A stretch of DNA of 64,000 nt from Fragilariopsis cylindrus CCMP1102 (GCA_900095095.1 FMBT01000292.1:868001-932000), one strand, 5' to 3'; positions 12,701 to 22,648 are shown, counted from the stretch's first letter. Numbers and translations: made by a program. Notes: a model not told the origin generated them from the letters alone.

Positions 12701-15700
12701 AATAAGCCTTCTGGCAGCAGCATCGCAAATAAGATCTTTTTGCCATTCAATCCACAGAGAAGGAGGTGATCGCAGCTCTTTGGTCTCGGGTAGAACTTCA
12801 TCGCTACCCTCGACAAATTTCTGTGAACGATTATTTGTTTCAGTGGATTTATCAGCGTTGGGGGTAGCTATTCCTTTCGAAGATGGGCTTGCGTCAAATG
12901 TATCGAATATGGAGGATTCCATTGCTCCAGATGACGTAGAATTTAGCTTCATTGGGCGCGGAGGATCGAACGAGTCGAAAATCGAAGAGACCATACCATT
13001 ACCAGCCGACGCTGCAATCCTTGGCTTTGGTGGGGGCGCATCAAAGGAGTCAAAAATGGACGATGTCATATCGCCCGAATTAGCAGTCGAAGCTGGCTTT
13101 GCTGCAATCTTTGGCTTTGGTGGGGGTGCATCGAAGGAATCAAAGATGGACGATGTCATATCACCCGAATTAGCCGTCGAGGCTGGCCTTGCTGCAATCT
13201 TTGGCTTTGGTGGGGGTGCATCGAAGGAATCAAAAATGGACGATGACATATCACCCGAATTAGGCATCGGCGTCGAAGCTGGCTTTGGTTTCGCGGCAGG
13301 TGGAGCGTCAAAAGAATCAAATATTGAAGACGAAAGCTGATCAGATGGAGGAGTATGTTGTGGAGCCTTTCGCTGCTGCGGAACATCAAATGTATCAAAT
13401 ATAGATGAAGTAGGAACATTCTGTTGTTTTTCTATCCTTGGTATGGCAGTAATGCACGTATTTTGATATCCTTCTTTTTCGAATTTAGCTTCATCCATAT
13501 TTTTCATAAGTGACCGGAGAGCGGACACTTCTATTCCAGCACTGACAAGTGAGCGGCATAAAGCAAAAGTTGATGCCAATCTTGTTCTTTCACTGGCCTT
13601 CATCATCTTCAATAGGACTGGACCTGAAACTAGATTGATGCAAGAATTCATCGTAAACACTGTAGAGTCTCGACTCTTTTTGGCCATCGCACTAGGTCTA
13701 TGTAGTTGAGGAAAAGTAAGATCTTCAACAAAGTATGGCAGATCCTTCCCATTATAGTCTACCAGTCCCGATAGCCAATTGAAGGCTTCGTCAAAACGTC
13801 CCAACCATATAAGCTGGACAGCAGACAAGCACGTATCATTATGTGCACTTGGGAGGCCTCTATCGAGAATGAGACTTTTAGCTACTGGTCCAAGACGGGG
13901 TTTCCAATCTTTAAAAGTCTCCTTATCCTTGGTGACTTCCAATATGGGGGGTCCAGATCCAGCAAAGCCTCCGCCTCCTCCCAAGGTACCGCCGAACCCT
14001 AGACCAGCGCTTTGGCCTGATGACGAGAGCGAGTTTCCAAGTAAACGCGCAACAAGAAAAGCCAGATCGATATCCTCCATTTTTGTGGCAATGGTTTCAA
14101 CCGCAGACTTTAGTATGGGAGGATCTGCGAGAAGGAAAAAAGCAGCAGCAGAATCATATTGATTCTTTCGAAGCAAACTAAATGCGTTCTTTTCAGCAGC
14201 TACACGACCACGTTCACTCGAAAAGTCGTAATTTATAAGAAACTTGTGAAACTTTCTACCACTCATGCTCATATCAGCCGCAGCCAAGTTCTTTAGCGTT
14301 CTCATCTTCCTTGCTATTATGAAAAAGATGGCCGATTTTAATATATCTTTGGATTTTCTGTACAGGTTTTGCCCAATCTCTTCGGATAATTGGCGTAGTT
14401 TTTCATCGGATCTGAGCCAAAAAGGAATCCTTAAGTTTCGTACTGTCAACCAGTCAAGCTTTTCTCCTGGCTGACGAATTGTGTCAACTAATAATTGTTG
14501 GTAATCACTTGATAAGGCGGCTAAGCAGCCTGCAGAAGCATTTTGTGGATGCAACTTCGGCCTGTCAGCCTCTAACTTCATTTGGCGTTTAGCATGATGA
14601 AAAGACTGCATAGACATGGAAGATTTGGAAGTGGATTTTTCTTCGTCATTTTCAATATTCTTATATTCTCTGTGTATGGCATATATTGTCAACGTCAATT
14701 GACCTTGAGGATCGAGCTTTCCATACTTTGGGGGCTCCATAGCAACACTCAATATAGCTTGAAGTACCCGTAGTTCGTTTGCATGCATTGTTGATAGGAT
14801 TTCAGGGATATTTACAGGATCCTCCTCGTTGATGCCATTTCTCGGTATATGCTTATCCAAAACATCTTGAAGTCTTTTCAATCTTCTTTTATCCTTGTCT
14901 ACGACATCCGAAGTTCTCGAACCGCCAATTGTCATGCTAGCCATGAGACTCGCAGCACTTTCTTTTCCATCATTGTTTGTATCTATCGACGCATCTACAA
15001 CTTCACTTCCCCATAAAGCTAAAGGAGCAACAAGGAGGGGAACATTTGAAGAGAGGTTATCCTCCGGTGACCCATCGATCTTGTCAGACAACCACAGTAG
15101 AACGCGCTTTATATCACCTGTCAACGCTAATTTTGCGCCTTTCTCTTCCATACAAAGAAGGGTGAACATCGTCTCGGGATGCCAGTCTGACAATAAATAA
15201 TGTTTCTCATCGTACGAAGAAAGAGTTGCGCGTATCAATCTCATTAAATGGGGGTACGTATCCATTGGCCTATCCCCGGAAATTCTCCCAACACACTGAT
15301 TAAAATTGGATTGCCTACTTGATGTAGAAATAGCTGGGTAAGGCAGTCTTATAATTGGAGTCCATTTCTTGCTACCTCCTCGTCGCTGATAGACAATGGC
15401 TTCAGACGTCAGAAAGGCTACGATTGTAGGGAATGCCTCAAGGTAACCAGTTTTAAGAAAGCAAAAGTCGACAAGCTCCGAGTCACTTTCGGAAGGATCC
15501 ACTACAATCGTCGATTCGTAGTAGTCCCTATTAAAATAATCATCATTGATGGTACCGTTACCTCGAAGGTCTCTTGGGGACGGATCTGGTCTAGCGTGCC
15601 ATACTTTAATGGAACATCGGGGATTTTCGCTTTTTTGGATCGCAGCTAGAATGCTGGGACATGAAGAATGCAACCGAAAATCGCGAAAGTCGTTACCAAC

Positions 15701-18700
15701 ATCAATTATGTGATACTGCTGGTGTGACATTTCGAAAGCTGAACCATCTCCCGTATTTGATGATTTTTTATTTGAAAAGTTCAGATACAGCAACCTAAGA
15801 CCGCCTAGACTATCCGAAACTACGAAACACCATCTCTCTCCAATGCTTTCTACACATGCTATCGTTCGAATCACATATCTGTCATTATTACCTATACCAT
15901 TTCTCGTTTGTAGCATATCGATTACACCCAAGTCAAATTTTTTTGCCTTATCCAGACCCGTTCTAGTCGGAAGCTCTACCCGCCGAACTTGAATCTTACT
16001 CCCAGATGCATGAAGCATCAGAGCAGCAGCCCGTATCCGTCGTTGAGATGATGTTGTTGTCTCGTTATTCCACGGGAGAATAATAAATCTATCGGCAAAG
16101 TCATCCCCATCGACTGATGGTACAGCTTTCCTGATAACAGCAATCACCCGCCCAAATTCCTGTTGCGCTTCGGCTGAATTGCTGAAGAGCATAGCAGCTA
16201 AACTTGCTGTATCCTGTGACCCCCCACGTTGCGAATTTATATCTGAACTCTTTTCATTATTTTGACTAGCATTAGAACGATCAGATGATCGCGCACTGAA
16301 CGATTCTTGGACAACCGCACTATTTTTACGACTACGGTCGAATGGAACAGGTCTAAACGTCATTTTAAGCGGCTCTCCAGGTCCAAGCTCGGTTCCGACG
16401 TGACGAACCGTGGCTATGATATCATCGAAAGTTGTATTCTCTAGGTTCACACCATTAACGCTTAGCAGCTCATCACCTAGCTTAATCATTCCAGTTTTCT
16501 CCGCAGGAAGTATGCCATCGTTAAGCGGATTTTTCTTGAAAGAACCAGCAATTGCAGGAAGACCGTCCATTGGAGACTCGAGCCGTAGGCCAAGACCAAA
16601 ATCGGGATGAGGCGTCACTAAAACATCATAGTTTTGACCTGTCATTGTGGCTTCTTCGTCATCACTTCCGTCTTCGGCTATGGCAGTATCGTAGAGCTCA
16701 GTTCCACTGGCGATTGAAGACTGAGGATTAGCCGAATCAAAATTCGGCATAGTGGGTTCGAGAGCGAACAATGGAGGCGGAATTTCATACACAAGGATGG
16801 TTTTCGACTTCGTAACCGCAACGAGCAAAGGAGGGCCACCGAAACTATCATCAGGCCACCACTTAATCGCGATAACAGTATCCTCATTGGCGGAAGTTGT
16901 GCCTTTCGGAAGTTTAAGTGGTGGTAATGCCAATGGAACAGGAACAAGACTCATATCGAAAAGAAGATCAGGAGAGTCTGGTATAACTATCTCATTATTT
17001 TTTCGTAGAAAAACTGTGTTCTCTTCCCCCCATTGCGGCGAGTACGTCGACATACAACCCTCTTTGCGCCAAAACAATGATATAGATCTACCCTCAGATT
17101 CTATCTCTGCACAAAGACGACTTGATTCGTAATCCATTGACGCTACGATCAATGTCGGTTTCTTTCGTTCTTCTCGTAGGGAGCATACTGCCGATAGTGC
17201 CAAAACATTACGTATAGGACTTCCTAGCTCCATGGCCCCAAATTCGTCTTCACCCCAAAGTGGAAAGTCCATCAAGACAAGATGACCATTTTTGGGATGA
17301 GAAGCCACAAGTCTCAATTCAGTAGGTGGGCTGTGCGTGCCTCCCGAGTAGTATTCGCCAAATGTGCCTTGGCTTTTGCTTGGCGGAGGGACGGATGACA
17401 AACCTAAAAATTTCATTGCAGATCCACTGAAGCCATTATCCGACTCGTTACCAGACGGCTCAGATAACCATGGATTCCAAGCAGGCCAGACCCCCTGTAT
17501 TGAAAGGCCCATATCATCAGCATTTAGAACACTCTCTGCAATAATAGAGCCAGCTGGCAAAATAGCAGCAATACTTTCGAAGTGCGCAGGCTGAGAATCG
17601 TCGTTACCTCGTTTCATATAACTCAATCGGGATAATCGAAGAGCAGGATATGCTTCTCGAAAAGTAATTTCTGCAATCCATGCACCAGCATCGCTGGTTG
17701 GAGATCCAGTTCCAGATGATCTGAATGTTCCTGCTGGTTGTAAACCGGAACTAATTGAACCCGTTGCGCCCGATAAATCAGAAGATATACTATTCGGACG
17801 ACTTTTTCCGGCACGAAGTGCTCGACTAGACGTAGATTTTGTTTGCGATTCCAGATCTCCTAGACTAAAGGCTGAAGATCCACGGATCCAGTCTGCTCGA
17901 GTATTTGGTGGTGTAGCCCACAGCATTAATTGGCGCCATGAATTCTGGTTGAAAATTCGAGCTGACGAATCTTCTTCACAATAGGTTAGCAGCAAGTCAT
18001 TTCCATCCATTTCTTCAGGATTGGCAGATGGCGTGACATGTCCCAAACCGCGAAATGACATACGAGTTACGGGTGTGGTGTGTTTCAGATATGGTCCCGA
18101 CTTAAAAACTATTCCAGTCGATGCTACTGAGGCACCTAGGCTACTACTACCGTCATCCTTGTCGTGTAAGAAGGTCATGGCACCGAAATTGTCGTCGTCG
18201 TCAGGCTGGTCAATAACTGCAACTACCGCTTGTCCGTCTCCCGATATTTTCGCATTGACTACTTTCGATGAAAGCATAGTCGTCCACAATAGTGTTGCAG
18301 CGTTATTTGTTTTGATAAAACTATAGATTTCGTTATTATTTCTATCCGTGTCGTCGTCTACTTTAGGTATAGGTGGGAAAGCTTCAAAGACAGCCAATTG
18401 TTGCCGATGAGCAACAAGGATTTTGTAATCATAAGACGAGGAAATATCTATGAGATCTCCAGCTTTACTGTACCGTCGATCACAAAATTTTACCGTTTCT
18501 TCGCCGGAATGATGATAAAAGACTTCGGCAGCATTAATAGTAATGCAATCTATCCATCGGAACCTTCCAAAGACTGATTTTGGCTTTTGTGTTTGTTTCT
18601 CTTCAAAATTGGAGGGATCGGTTTGTACGGGGATGTAGGTTTGAATGATACCATCCTCGTGTGCAACTATAATCATGCCAGATGAAGAATTTGAGGTAAT

Positions 18701-19444
18701 AGACACCACAGGGGCTTTCGAAGCAAGATTAAGTTTCTGAAAAAGAAAATTTGTCCTGGAGCAAACTCCTGCTATAGCTCGATGGGAAATAACATAAGAA
18801 AATACAACCTCCATACCACGGTAGATCACAGTAGTAAACATGGACGAATCAAGAGCGATGTTGTTCTCCTCCTCGTTGACCTCACTGCAACTACTAGAGG
18901 AAGCAATTCTCTTCGCAGCCGCCGCCGCTGCTGCTGCTGACTTGATTGCTTTCACGGCGAGAAACGACCGTCTTCGCGATAATTTGTTCAAATTGGCCAA
19001 TGCGATGGTTTTTTTTGGTGTATTTACGGATTCTGTAGCTGATGAATTGTTGTTTTGTGTACTTTTGCTCAAAGTATCTTCCACCTGCCCAAGTACTTCT
19101 GGTGGCATGTGAAAACCACTACTGGTAATCTGAGGCAATCCACCTACATCACGATCAATATTTTGAAGATTGGGTGCATTACCGCTTATGGGAGGAGTAC
19201 GTATTCCATAGTTCATATCTTTGTTACTGCTATTTGTTGTGTTGCGACTTGAATCATCTCCTTCGTCGTCCGTAGAAGCAGCAGCAGCAGCAGTGGCAGG
19301 TGGTACGTTGGAACTTCTGGACCGGCTAGTTGTGTTCGACCTGCTACCGACCCGATGAAAATTATCTGCCGCACCAGAGACTCGCAATCTCCTTTCAGTG
19401 GAGGAGGAAGAAGAAGGAGCAGAAGAATTATGATTCTTTTTCAT
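9704..19444 (-). CDS. Giant Rav1/DmX-like protein with PDZ, SH2-like and C2 domains
   Basis: One uninterrupted 3246-residue ORF. In order: a low-complexity N-terminus; a WD/propeller-like region (about 200-500); a PDZ-like segment (about 945-1035, with GLGLRL and KLGDELLSVNGV); a Rav1 C-terminal-type helical region (about 1500-1800, with LRIPFWLRSDEKLRQL, YRKSKDILKSAIFFIIARK and NAFSLLRKNQYDSAAAFFLL); seven SSIFDSFD repeats (about 2013-2185); an SH2-like fold (about 2486-2613, with GSFIIRPH and VQHAIVRL); and a C2 domain (about 3024-3186). Rav1/rabconnectin-3 proteins assemble the V-ATPase on endosomes and vacuoles in the RAVE complex, so a role in V-ATPase assembly or membrane trafficking is inferred. 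The added PDZ, SH2-like and C2 parts are not standard for that family. A coding stretch this long with no intron is unusual for this window. Confidence 0.8.
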   Translation of the reverse strand: MKKNHNSSAPSSSSSTERRLRVSGAADNFHRVGSRSNTTSRSRSSNVPPATAAAAASTDDEGDDSSRNTTNSSNKDMNYGIRTPPISGNAPNLQNIDRDVGGLPQITSSGFHMPPEVLGQVEDTLSKSTQNNNSSATESVNTPKKTIALANLNKLSRRRSFLAVKAIKSAAAAAAAAKRIASSSSCSEVNEEENNIALDSSMFTTVIYRGMEVVFSYVISHRAIAGVCSRTNFLFQKLNLASKAPVVSITSNSSSGMIIVAHEDGIIQTYIPVQTDPSNFEEKQTQKPKSVFGRFRWIDCITINAAEVFYHHSGEETVKFCDRRYSKAGDLIDISSSYDYKILVAHRQQLAVFEAFPPIPKVDDDTDRNNNEIYSFIKTNNAATLLWTTMLSSKVVNAKISGDGQAVVAVIDQPDDDDNFGAMTFLHDKDDGSSSLGASVASTGIVFKSGPYLKHTTPVTRMSFRGLGHVTPSANPEEMDGNDLLLTYCEEDSSARIFNQNSWRQLMLWATPPNTRADWIRGSSAFSLGDLESQTKSTSSRALRAGKSRPNSISSDLSGATGSISSGLQPAGTFRSSGTGSPTSDAGAWIAEITFREAYPALRLSRLSYMKRGNDDSQPAHFESIAAILPAGSIIAESVLNADDMGLSIQGVWPAWNPWLSEPSGNESDNGFSGSAMKFLGLSSVPPPSKSQGTFGEYYSGGTHSPPTELRLVASHPKNGHLVLMDFPLWGEDEFGAMELGSPIRNVLALSAVCSLREERKKPTLIVASMDYESSRLCAEIESEGRSISLFWRKEGCMSTYSPQWGEENTVFLRKNNEIVIPDSPDLLFDMSLVPVPLALPPLKLPKGTTSANEDTVIAIKWWPDDSFGGPPLLVAVTKSKTILVYEIPPPLFALEPTMPNFDSANPQSSIASGTELYDTAIAEDGSDDEEATMTGQNYDVLVTPHPDFGLGLRLESPMDGLPAIAGSFKKNPLNDGILPAEKTGMIKLGDELLSVNGVNLENTTFDDIIATVRHVGTELGPGEPLKMTFRPVPFDRSRKNSAVVQESFSARSSDRSNASQNNEKSSDINSQRGGSQDTASLAAMLFSNSAEAQQEFGRVIAVIRKAVPSVDGDDFADRFIILPWNNETTTSSQRRIRAAALMLHASGSKIQVRRVELPTRTGLDKAKKFDLGVIDMLQTRNGIGNNDRYVIRTIACVESIGERWCFVVSDSLGGLRLLYLNFSNKKSSNTGDGSAFEMSHQQYHIIDVGNDFRDFRLHSSCPSILAAIQKSENPRCSIKVWHARPDPSPRDLRGNGTINDDYFNRDYYESTIVVDPSESDSELVDFCFLKTGYLEAFPTIVAFLTSEAIVYQRRGGSKKWTPIIRLPYPAISTSSRQSNFNQCVGRISGDRPMDTYPHLMRLIRATLSSYDEKHYLLSDWHPETMFTLLCMEEKGAKLALTGDIKRVLLWLSDKIDGSPEDNLSSNVPLLVAPLALWGSEVVDASIDTNNDGKESAASLMASMTIGGSRTSDVVDKDKRRLKRLQDVLDKHIPRNGINEEDPVNIPEILSTMHANELRVLQAILSVAMEPPKYGKLDPQGQLTLTIYAIHREYKNIENDEEKSTSKSSMSMQSFHHAKRQMKLEADRPKLHPQNASAGCLAALSSDYQQLLVDTIRQPGEKLDWLTVRNLRIPFWLRSDEKLRQLSEEIGQNLYRKSKDILKSAIFFIIARKMRTLKNLAAADMSMSGRKFHKFLINYDFSSERGRVAAEKNAFSLLRKNQYDSAAAFFLLADPPILKSAVETIATKMEDIDLAFLVARLLGNSLSSSGQSAGLGFGGTLGGGGGFAGSGPPILEVTKDKETFKDWKPRLGPVAKSLILDRGLPSAHNDTCLSAVQLIWLGRFDEAFNWLSGLVDYNGKDLPYFVEDLTFPQLHRPSAMAKKSRDSTVFTMNSCINLVSGPVLLKMMKASERTRLASTFALCRSLVSAGIEVSALRSLMKNMDEAKFEKEGYQNTCITAIPRIEKQQNVPTSSIFDTFDVPQQRKAPQHTPPSDQLSSSIFDSFDAPPAAKPKPASTPMPNSGDMSSSIFDSFDAPPPKPKIAARPASTANSGDMTSSIFDSFDAPPPKPKIAAKPASTANSGDMTSSIFDSFDAPPPKPRIAASAGNGMVSSIFDSFDPPRPMKLNSTSSGAMESSIFDTFDASPSSKGIATPNADKSTETNNRSQKFVEGSDEVLPETKELRSPPSLWIEWQKDLICDAAARRLIRELSTLCAPYYCDEFDKGDFCEQPLMTSDASQVLHFHCDGEVLIKDVREVIGNISKLTALECKVVVERAIQLLYTPYQFYRTLYVVLLLAAIKQVELAEDVLRMAAQSLVERCYSNAFSNSHVANGRRCAAHLSTLSSKKFAAHMSWQLELCLWIHRGGALPLSGLALNEAICSVRIGYFVASWNRDFKVQELMMKQPPDCLIDEGAGRQLWSSLKIISGGAGREKNVIGTGSGGWEFLVDCRRARATELLRERPTGSFIIRPHPQDHGVFTISFKTNLVPSQDSRGVKPNASVESSNNTEERPKPPPVPQPPSESRPIKRDDVVQHAIVRLSDSGFRCGSFGPFGTLMDLLEAVSSSLPFNLRFDLPPTEGIIKEEGSKPSPNSTFLRKLGMLQADPANNTNDSQFVNEWNEEYIEDHKESNEDKREIFGLFFELVLLHGLRKQLSAVAAAEYDSAEWLDDATDDVDSIGSISDVSVDIGVEQEYAIASRIMRPLLIWCRMMEIEVSSFLAPSSNYTTSIESPQSISLEESETAIEISTSEKSNTLDGGDLIIRRMIQPDSGVEFRTLRLGDGGENAMVVLFSKKEAVAWFLNNGVETDEEDAVDRLNFMEKSRIIEAVDLRLLAPKAYKKKKKKSEDDENAPIEGEASIDSGIRYRLVDPWEVEPLENREAETKGASLGREHLLAFSLTRATSSCEDILKSLGGLHLLELWTTLKGGISLTKSIATVQAPWERSAGGDLLLCDGVNAEPSVYDNSIREHLYRNLIFNRLQLPQRYVALIQVELLDLKNLTSPGGSLTLTVYSLLRLKRARSGAPLTSKARTLDSVSTDPIKLSKTSGPNAPASWGSLVRFRYPLPENTDIEGKCYDSDCESLFKGPPSVLQISVYEKKFMSDSYLGGADIKLNGLGSGGQLEEWVPLKTETNGINWFARIRLTLRFELMCLAPKNEPGTSLEKLAPSVGRNRIQKLCSVGGAQFDLKQSVSTPDILSYFESYFETD
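12890..13412 (-). repeat. Coding repeats of an SSIFDSFD motif
   Basis: Seven copies of [ST]SIFD[ST]FD spaced 24-30 residues apart by Pro/Ala/Lys linkers. The two central copies, each 90 bp, are nearly identical at DNA level (around 13030-13210), indicating recent unequal exchange. DSF/FDxF-like peptides resemble short linear motifs that bind trafficking adaptors; that function is inference. Confidence 0.85.
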
Positions 19445-20183
19445 TTTGTCGTTATTGTTGTTGTGAGTTCTTTTGTTTGTGTTTCATCAATTTTCTATCC
19501 GAGATCAGGATGCTGGAATCGGATTTTTGGGAAGTACAAAAAAATGGCCAACTCCTTCTATTTCCAACAAACACCGCAAGCTAATATAGAGCCAGGTATA
19601 TAAAAGAGCGTACCGGTAGTAGGCAACCCGAAGCTGAAACAGCTCACAGCGTCGTTGATTGTGCCGTTAATTTTTAAAGCTTAGTACAGCACAAGCACTT
19701 GAATTGAAAGTCTTTCTTTTTAAAAGATTTCTTCTTAAAAGATATGTGTATTTGTTATTTGTTGACATTGTTTGTACCGTACCGTACATCTCATCTTACA
19801 ATCAATCGACACAAATCAAATCTTACCGGTAGAAATCAATGAGAATCGAATCAATCCCAATCCTTAGTTTGAACAATATTTAAGCCTCAAAATGCGTCGT
19901 GCGCGAGCGGTCAAACGCGAGCAAAAAGATTAAAAAGGAATTGGAAACATACCGACAACATGATCCATACAGTACAGTGAGTACAGTAGGTATGAGAAAG
20001 GAAACAAATAGCTTTCATACGACACCAACTTTGTCACAAATAAGTTTTTAATTGCTTCGACCAGCAACATTGAAACAAACAACCACAGGTTAAACCACAG
20101 CAGACAGTATCTTAAACAAAGTAGCATTATAATAAACAGGCCCAGGTTTTCCGTACTGTAGAAAGGAAACAATATACACAGTA
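19445..20183. promoter_or_regulatory. Divergent promoter region
   Basis: This gap separates the starts of the minus-strand giant ORF and plus-strand PHF5A. It contains a TATATAAAAG stretch at about 19597-19606 in plus orientation, two TACCGGTA palindromes at 19611-19618 and 19824-19831, and a GTACCGTACCGTAC repeat near 19777. No transcription start can be fixed from sequence alone. Short ORFs inside look like chance. Confidence 0.35.
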
Positions 20184-20818
20184 ATGGCGAAACATCATCC
20201 AGACCTTGTGATGTGCAGAAAGCAACCAGGTGTTGCTATCGGACGACTTTGTGAAAAGTGTAAGCAAAAAAGATCGTATGACATCTCGATTTGTTGATTG
20301 TTGCTCTCTCTCTCTCTCTCTCCCCCCTCCCAGTGTTAAATCTGATTCTGCTCTATTCTATCTCTTTCCTTTTGGTTTTTTCAATTTTTTCTTTTCAGGC
20401 GATGGAAAGTGTGTGATTTGCGACTCATTTGTGAATCCACAAACTTTGGTTCATATATGTGACGAATGCAACTACGGGAGCTACGAGGGAAGGTGCGTAG
20501 TATGCGGTAATTCTGGTGTAACAGACGCTTACTACTGTAAAGAATGTGTCCAACAGGAGAAAGATCGTGACGGATGTCCTAAGGTTGTGAATCTTGGAGC
20601 GGTAAGCAAAAACAAAACACTTGTGTCTTTTAATGTTTTATGGTGGTATTCTATTGATTCGATTTCGATTCGACCAGTAATGGGTTTTTTTTCTGTCTTG
20701 GTAGGCTCATTTTTTTTAATCGGTGCTTGTTTTTCCTTGGTGTGTGTGATCTTCTCGTTTGCAGACGAAAACAGATCTATTTTATGAACGAAAGAAATAT
20801 GGTTTCAAAAAGAGATAA
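20184..20818 (+). CDS. PHF5A: PHF5A/Rds3 splicing factor, SF3b subunit
   Basis: Three exons: 20184-20259, 20399-20601 and 20765-20818, encoding 110 residues, the same length as the human protein. The sequence is close to invariant across eukaryotes: it starts MAKHHPDL and contains the CxxC zinc knuckles [30 protein letters not shown] and YYCKEC, ending [13 protein letters not shown]5A sits in the SF3b complex of U2 snRNP, where it helps recognise the intron branch-point adenosine. All three introns' boundaries are GT-AG. Its presence in spliced form also confirms the intron rules used elsewhere in the window. Confidence 0.98.
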
Positions 20819-21333
20819 CGACGTTCCCCTCCTCCTTGGGTTTGAGAAACTAGATTTCGACTGCGGGTTCGTGTTTACGACGGCAGAAAGATAAGAAGGT
20901 AGGGGAACGATAGAAGTAGATTATAATTAAATGGACTAAAAATACACATTGGCAATGGAATAATAGCTCGAAGAAGTTGATATACTTTCAGTTGGATTAA
21001 GAATGAATCTGTAAGCGCGCTTTTATGATCTTTCTGAAGCTTGTAAATTTGATTCAGGCTTAAATTATGATGATGGTTGTAGCTTTATGTTGAAACAGTC
21101 GTCATTTCTTAGAAGATTCCTGAAATTAGATACGCTGTTGAATCATTGAAAAAACATTTCGAATTCCCCGATTGAGGGATATGTCAATCTAGTTTCCATC
21201 TATTGCAGTTGCATACTGAAGGCTGGCGCGTCTATTTAGAAACAAAATCGAAGTCTATTTTTCTGAGAATTAATAGTTCTCAGAAGTATTTTCGTCCGAA
21301 GCTATGTATTATGTTTGCGTTTTTGAGAGGAAT
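20819..21333. other. Intergenic between convergent PHF5A and RsmE genes
   Basis: Downstream sequence of two converging genes, AT-rich, holding their 3' untranslated regions. No further gene was recognised. Confidence 0.4.
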
Positions 21334-22242
21334 CTATTTTGCTAGATTGTATCTTCTGCTGGGATTAGTATTTCTAGCAACCTCTTGTTCATCTAGTATA
21401 GTAGAAACAATTCCTAGTCCTGCAACAACTGCCGTGTCAACTCTCAAGATTGATTTCCCCAGAGATGCAGCGTGAAATCCTGCCTCTTGAAACAATCTAG
21501 CTTCGTCTTCCGTCCAACCTCTTTCACTGCCAATTGCTAAAACGACACAATTTGTACTTTCTAGTGTTGTAGTAGCTACGTCACTTATGTTTTTCATGAC
21601 AACACGATGAAGTGGAAGCGGAGGCGAAGATGCCTCATCGCCACAATCTAAAACAATCTTTATATCACTAGTAGTGCACGGAAGTTGAGATGAAGTCGAT
21701 CCGCTCATCGTCAATCCAAGCTTATCCAGCACCGCTCGTGACAATACATCCTCGACCTCTATGTCAACAGTCACCTCTTTCGTATGACAACCCTGGCTCA
21801 TACCTTCCTCAATAAGTGGTCGGTATACTTTGGGCGTTATTGAACTACTTTGGGCGAAACTAGAATCTGACAATGAACCTCGAACAACACACACACGTGC
21901 CACTCCCATCGAAGATATCTGCGGCCATAGATTCTTCAGACGTTTTGGAAATGGCATTGATAGGACAAGGACTATTTCATGATTGACACATTTACTGCTG
22001 CTATGGTCTATAACAACGGATGTGTCAAATTCGAAATCTAACCGTCTCTGACAACCATCACCAACGTAGTACCGCACAATTGCATTGCCCTGTCGTCCAG
22101 AAATAATACCAGCAGTCACCGTGTCACCGTCGCATTTTTTCAAATGATCGAAGATATGTTTCGTCCGTGGATCTTTGCTGTCTAATTGTACCGACTTTCC
22201 GTCGTCTGAGATTTCACTGCGTTTAAAGAGGATGAGATTCAT
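21334..22242 (-). CDS. RsmE-type rRNA uridine N3-methyltransferase
   Basis: A single-exon 302-residue protein. The family fold is a small N-terminal barrel followed by a SPOUT methyltransferase with a trefoil knot. The knot signature is visible near the end: AIGSERGWTEDEA followed by LGKSILRVDTA, equivalent to the bacterial IGPEGG and LG-x-RILRTETA motifs. Bacterial RsmE methylates N3 of U1498 in 16S rRNA, so an organellar small-subunit rRNA is the likely target. The N-terminus (MNLILFKRSEI) starts directly at the fold with no obvious transit peptide, leaving the compartment unclear; the Gly-Pro-Glu of bacterial enzymes is Gly-Ser-Glu here. Confidence 0.85.
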   Translation of the reverse strand: MNLILFKRSEISDDGKSVQLDSKDPRTKHIFDHLKKCDGDTVTAGIISGRQGNAIVRYYVGDGCQRRLDFEFDTSVVIDHSSSKCVNHEIVLVLSMPFPKRLKNLWPQISSMGVARVCVVRGSLSDSSFAQSSSITPKVYRPLIEEGMSQGCHTKEVTVDIEVEDVLSRAVLDKLGLTMSGSTSSQLPCTTSDIKIVLDCGDEASSPPLPLHRVVMKNISDVATTTLESTNCVVLAIGSERGWTEDEARLFQEAGFHAASLGKSILRVDTAVVAGLGIVSTILDEQEVARNTNPSRRYNLAK

Positions 22243-22648
22243 GTTGGTGCTACATCAAGATGATCATGTCTACGGCAGCATCTACGGTATGTAGTTTCGG
22301 TAGTTTGAAAGCGAAAGTTTTAGTTTGGAAGTTGAAAGTACTAGATTTTATTTGATTTTCAATGGATTTGTTTGATTTTTGGCTCGATCTACAATCTACC
22401 ATCAGTAGTATCAAGTATGGGGGAATATTGGAATAATCCCCCGAATCGCATTCAAATCGCAATCTAGGGGTGATAATTTTTATTACCCCTACTTACCTGC
22501 TCACATCGACTGTGAGGAAAAAGGATCCAAAAATCAAGGGAACAAGATTTCATCCATTCACATTTTGCTTGTCGAACTTCGTTATTACAAACAGCAACTC
22601 CTGTGCTCTCTTACAAGTTCTAATATTTATTGTATATACGGCAGAGCA
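22243..22648. other. Divergent intergenic region with two near-perfect hairpins
   Basis: Between the divergent RsmE and small membrane-protein genes lie two inverted repeats. The first, 22419-22442, pairs GGGGGAATATT with AATAATCCCCC. The second, 22466-22490, pairs AGGGGTGATAA with TTATTACCCCT around a 3-nt loop. No ORF here is convincing. Confidence 0.6.

Noticed and set aside
19930-20172. Minus-strand hydrophobic ORF of 80 codons upstream of PHF5A
   Set aside because: No splice links, no conserved motif, and it lies in a promoter region; random composition fits.
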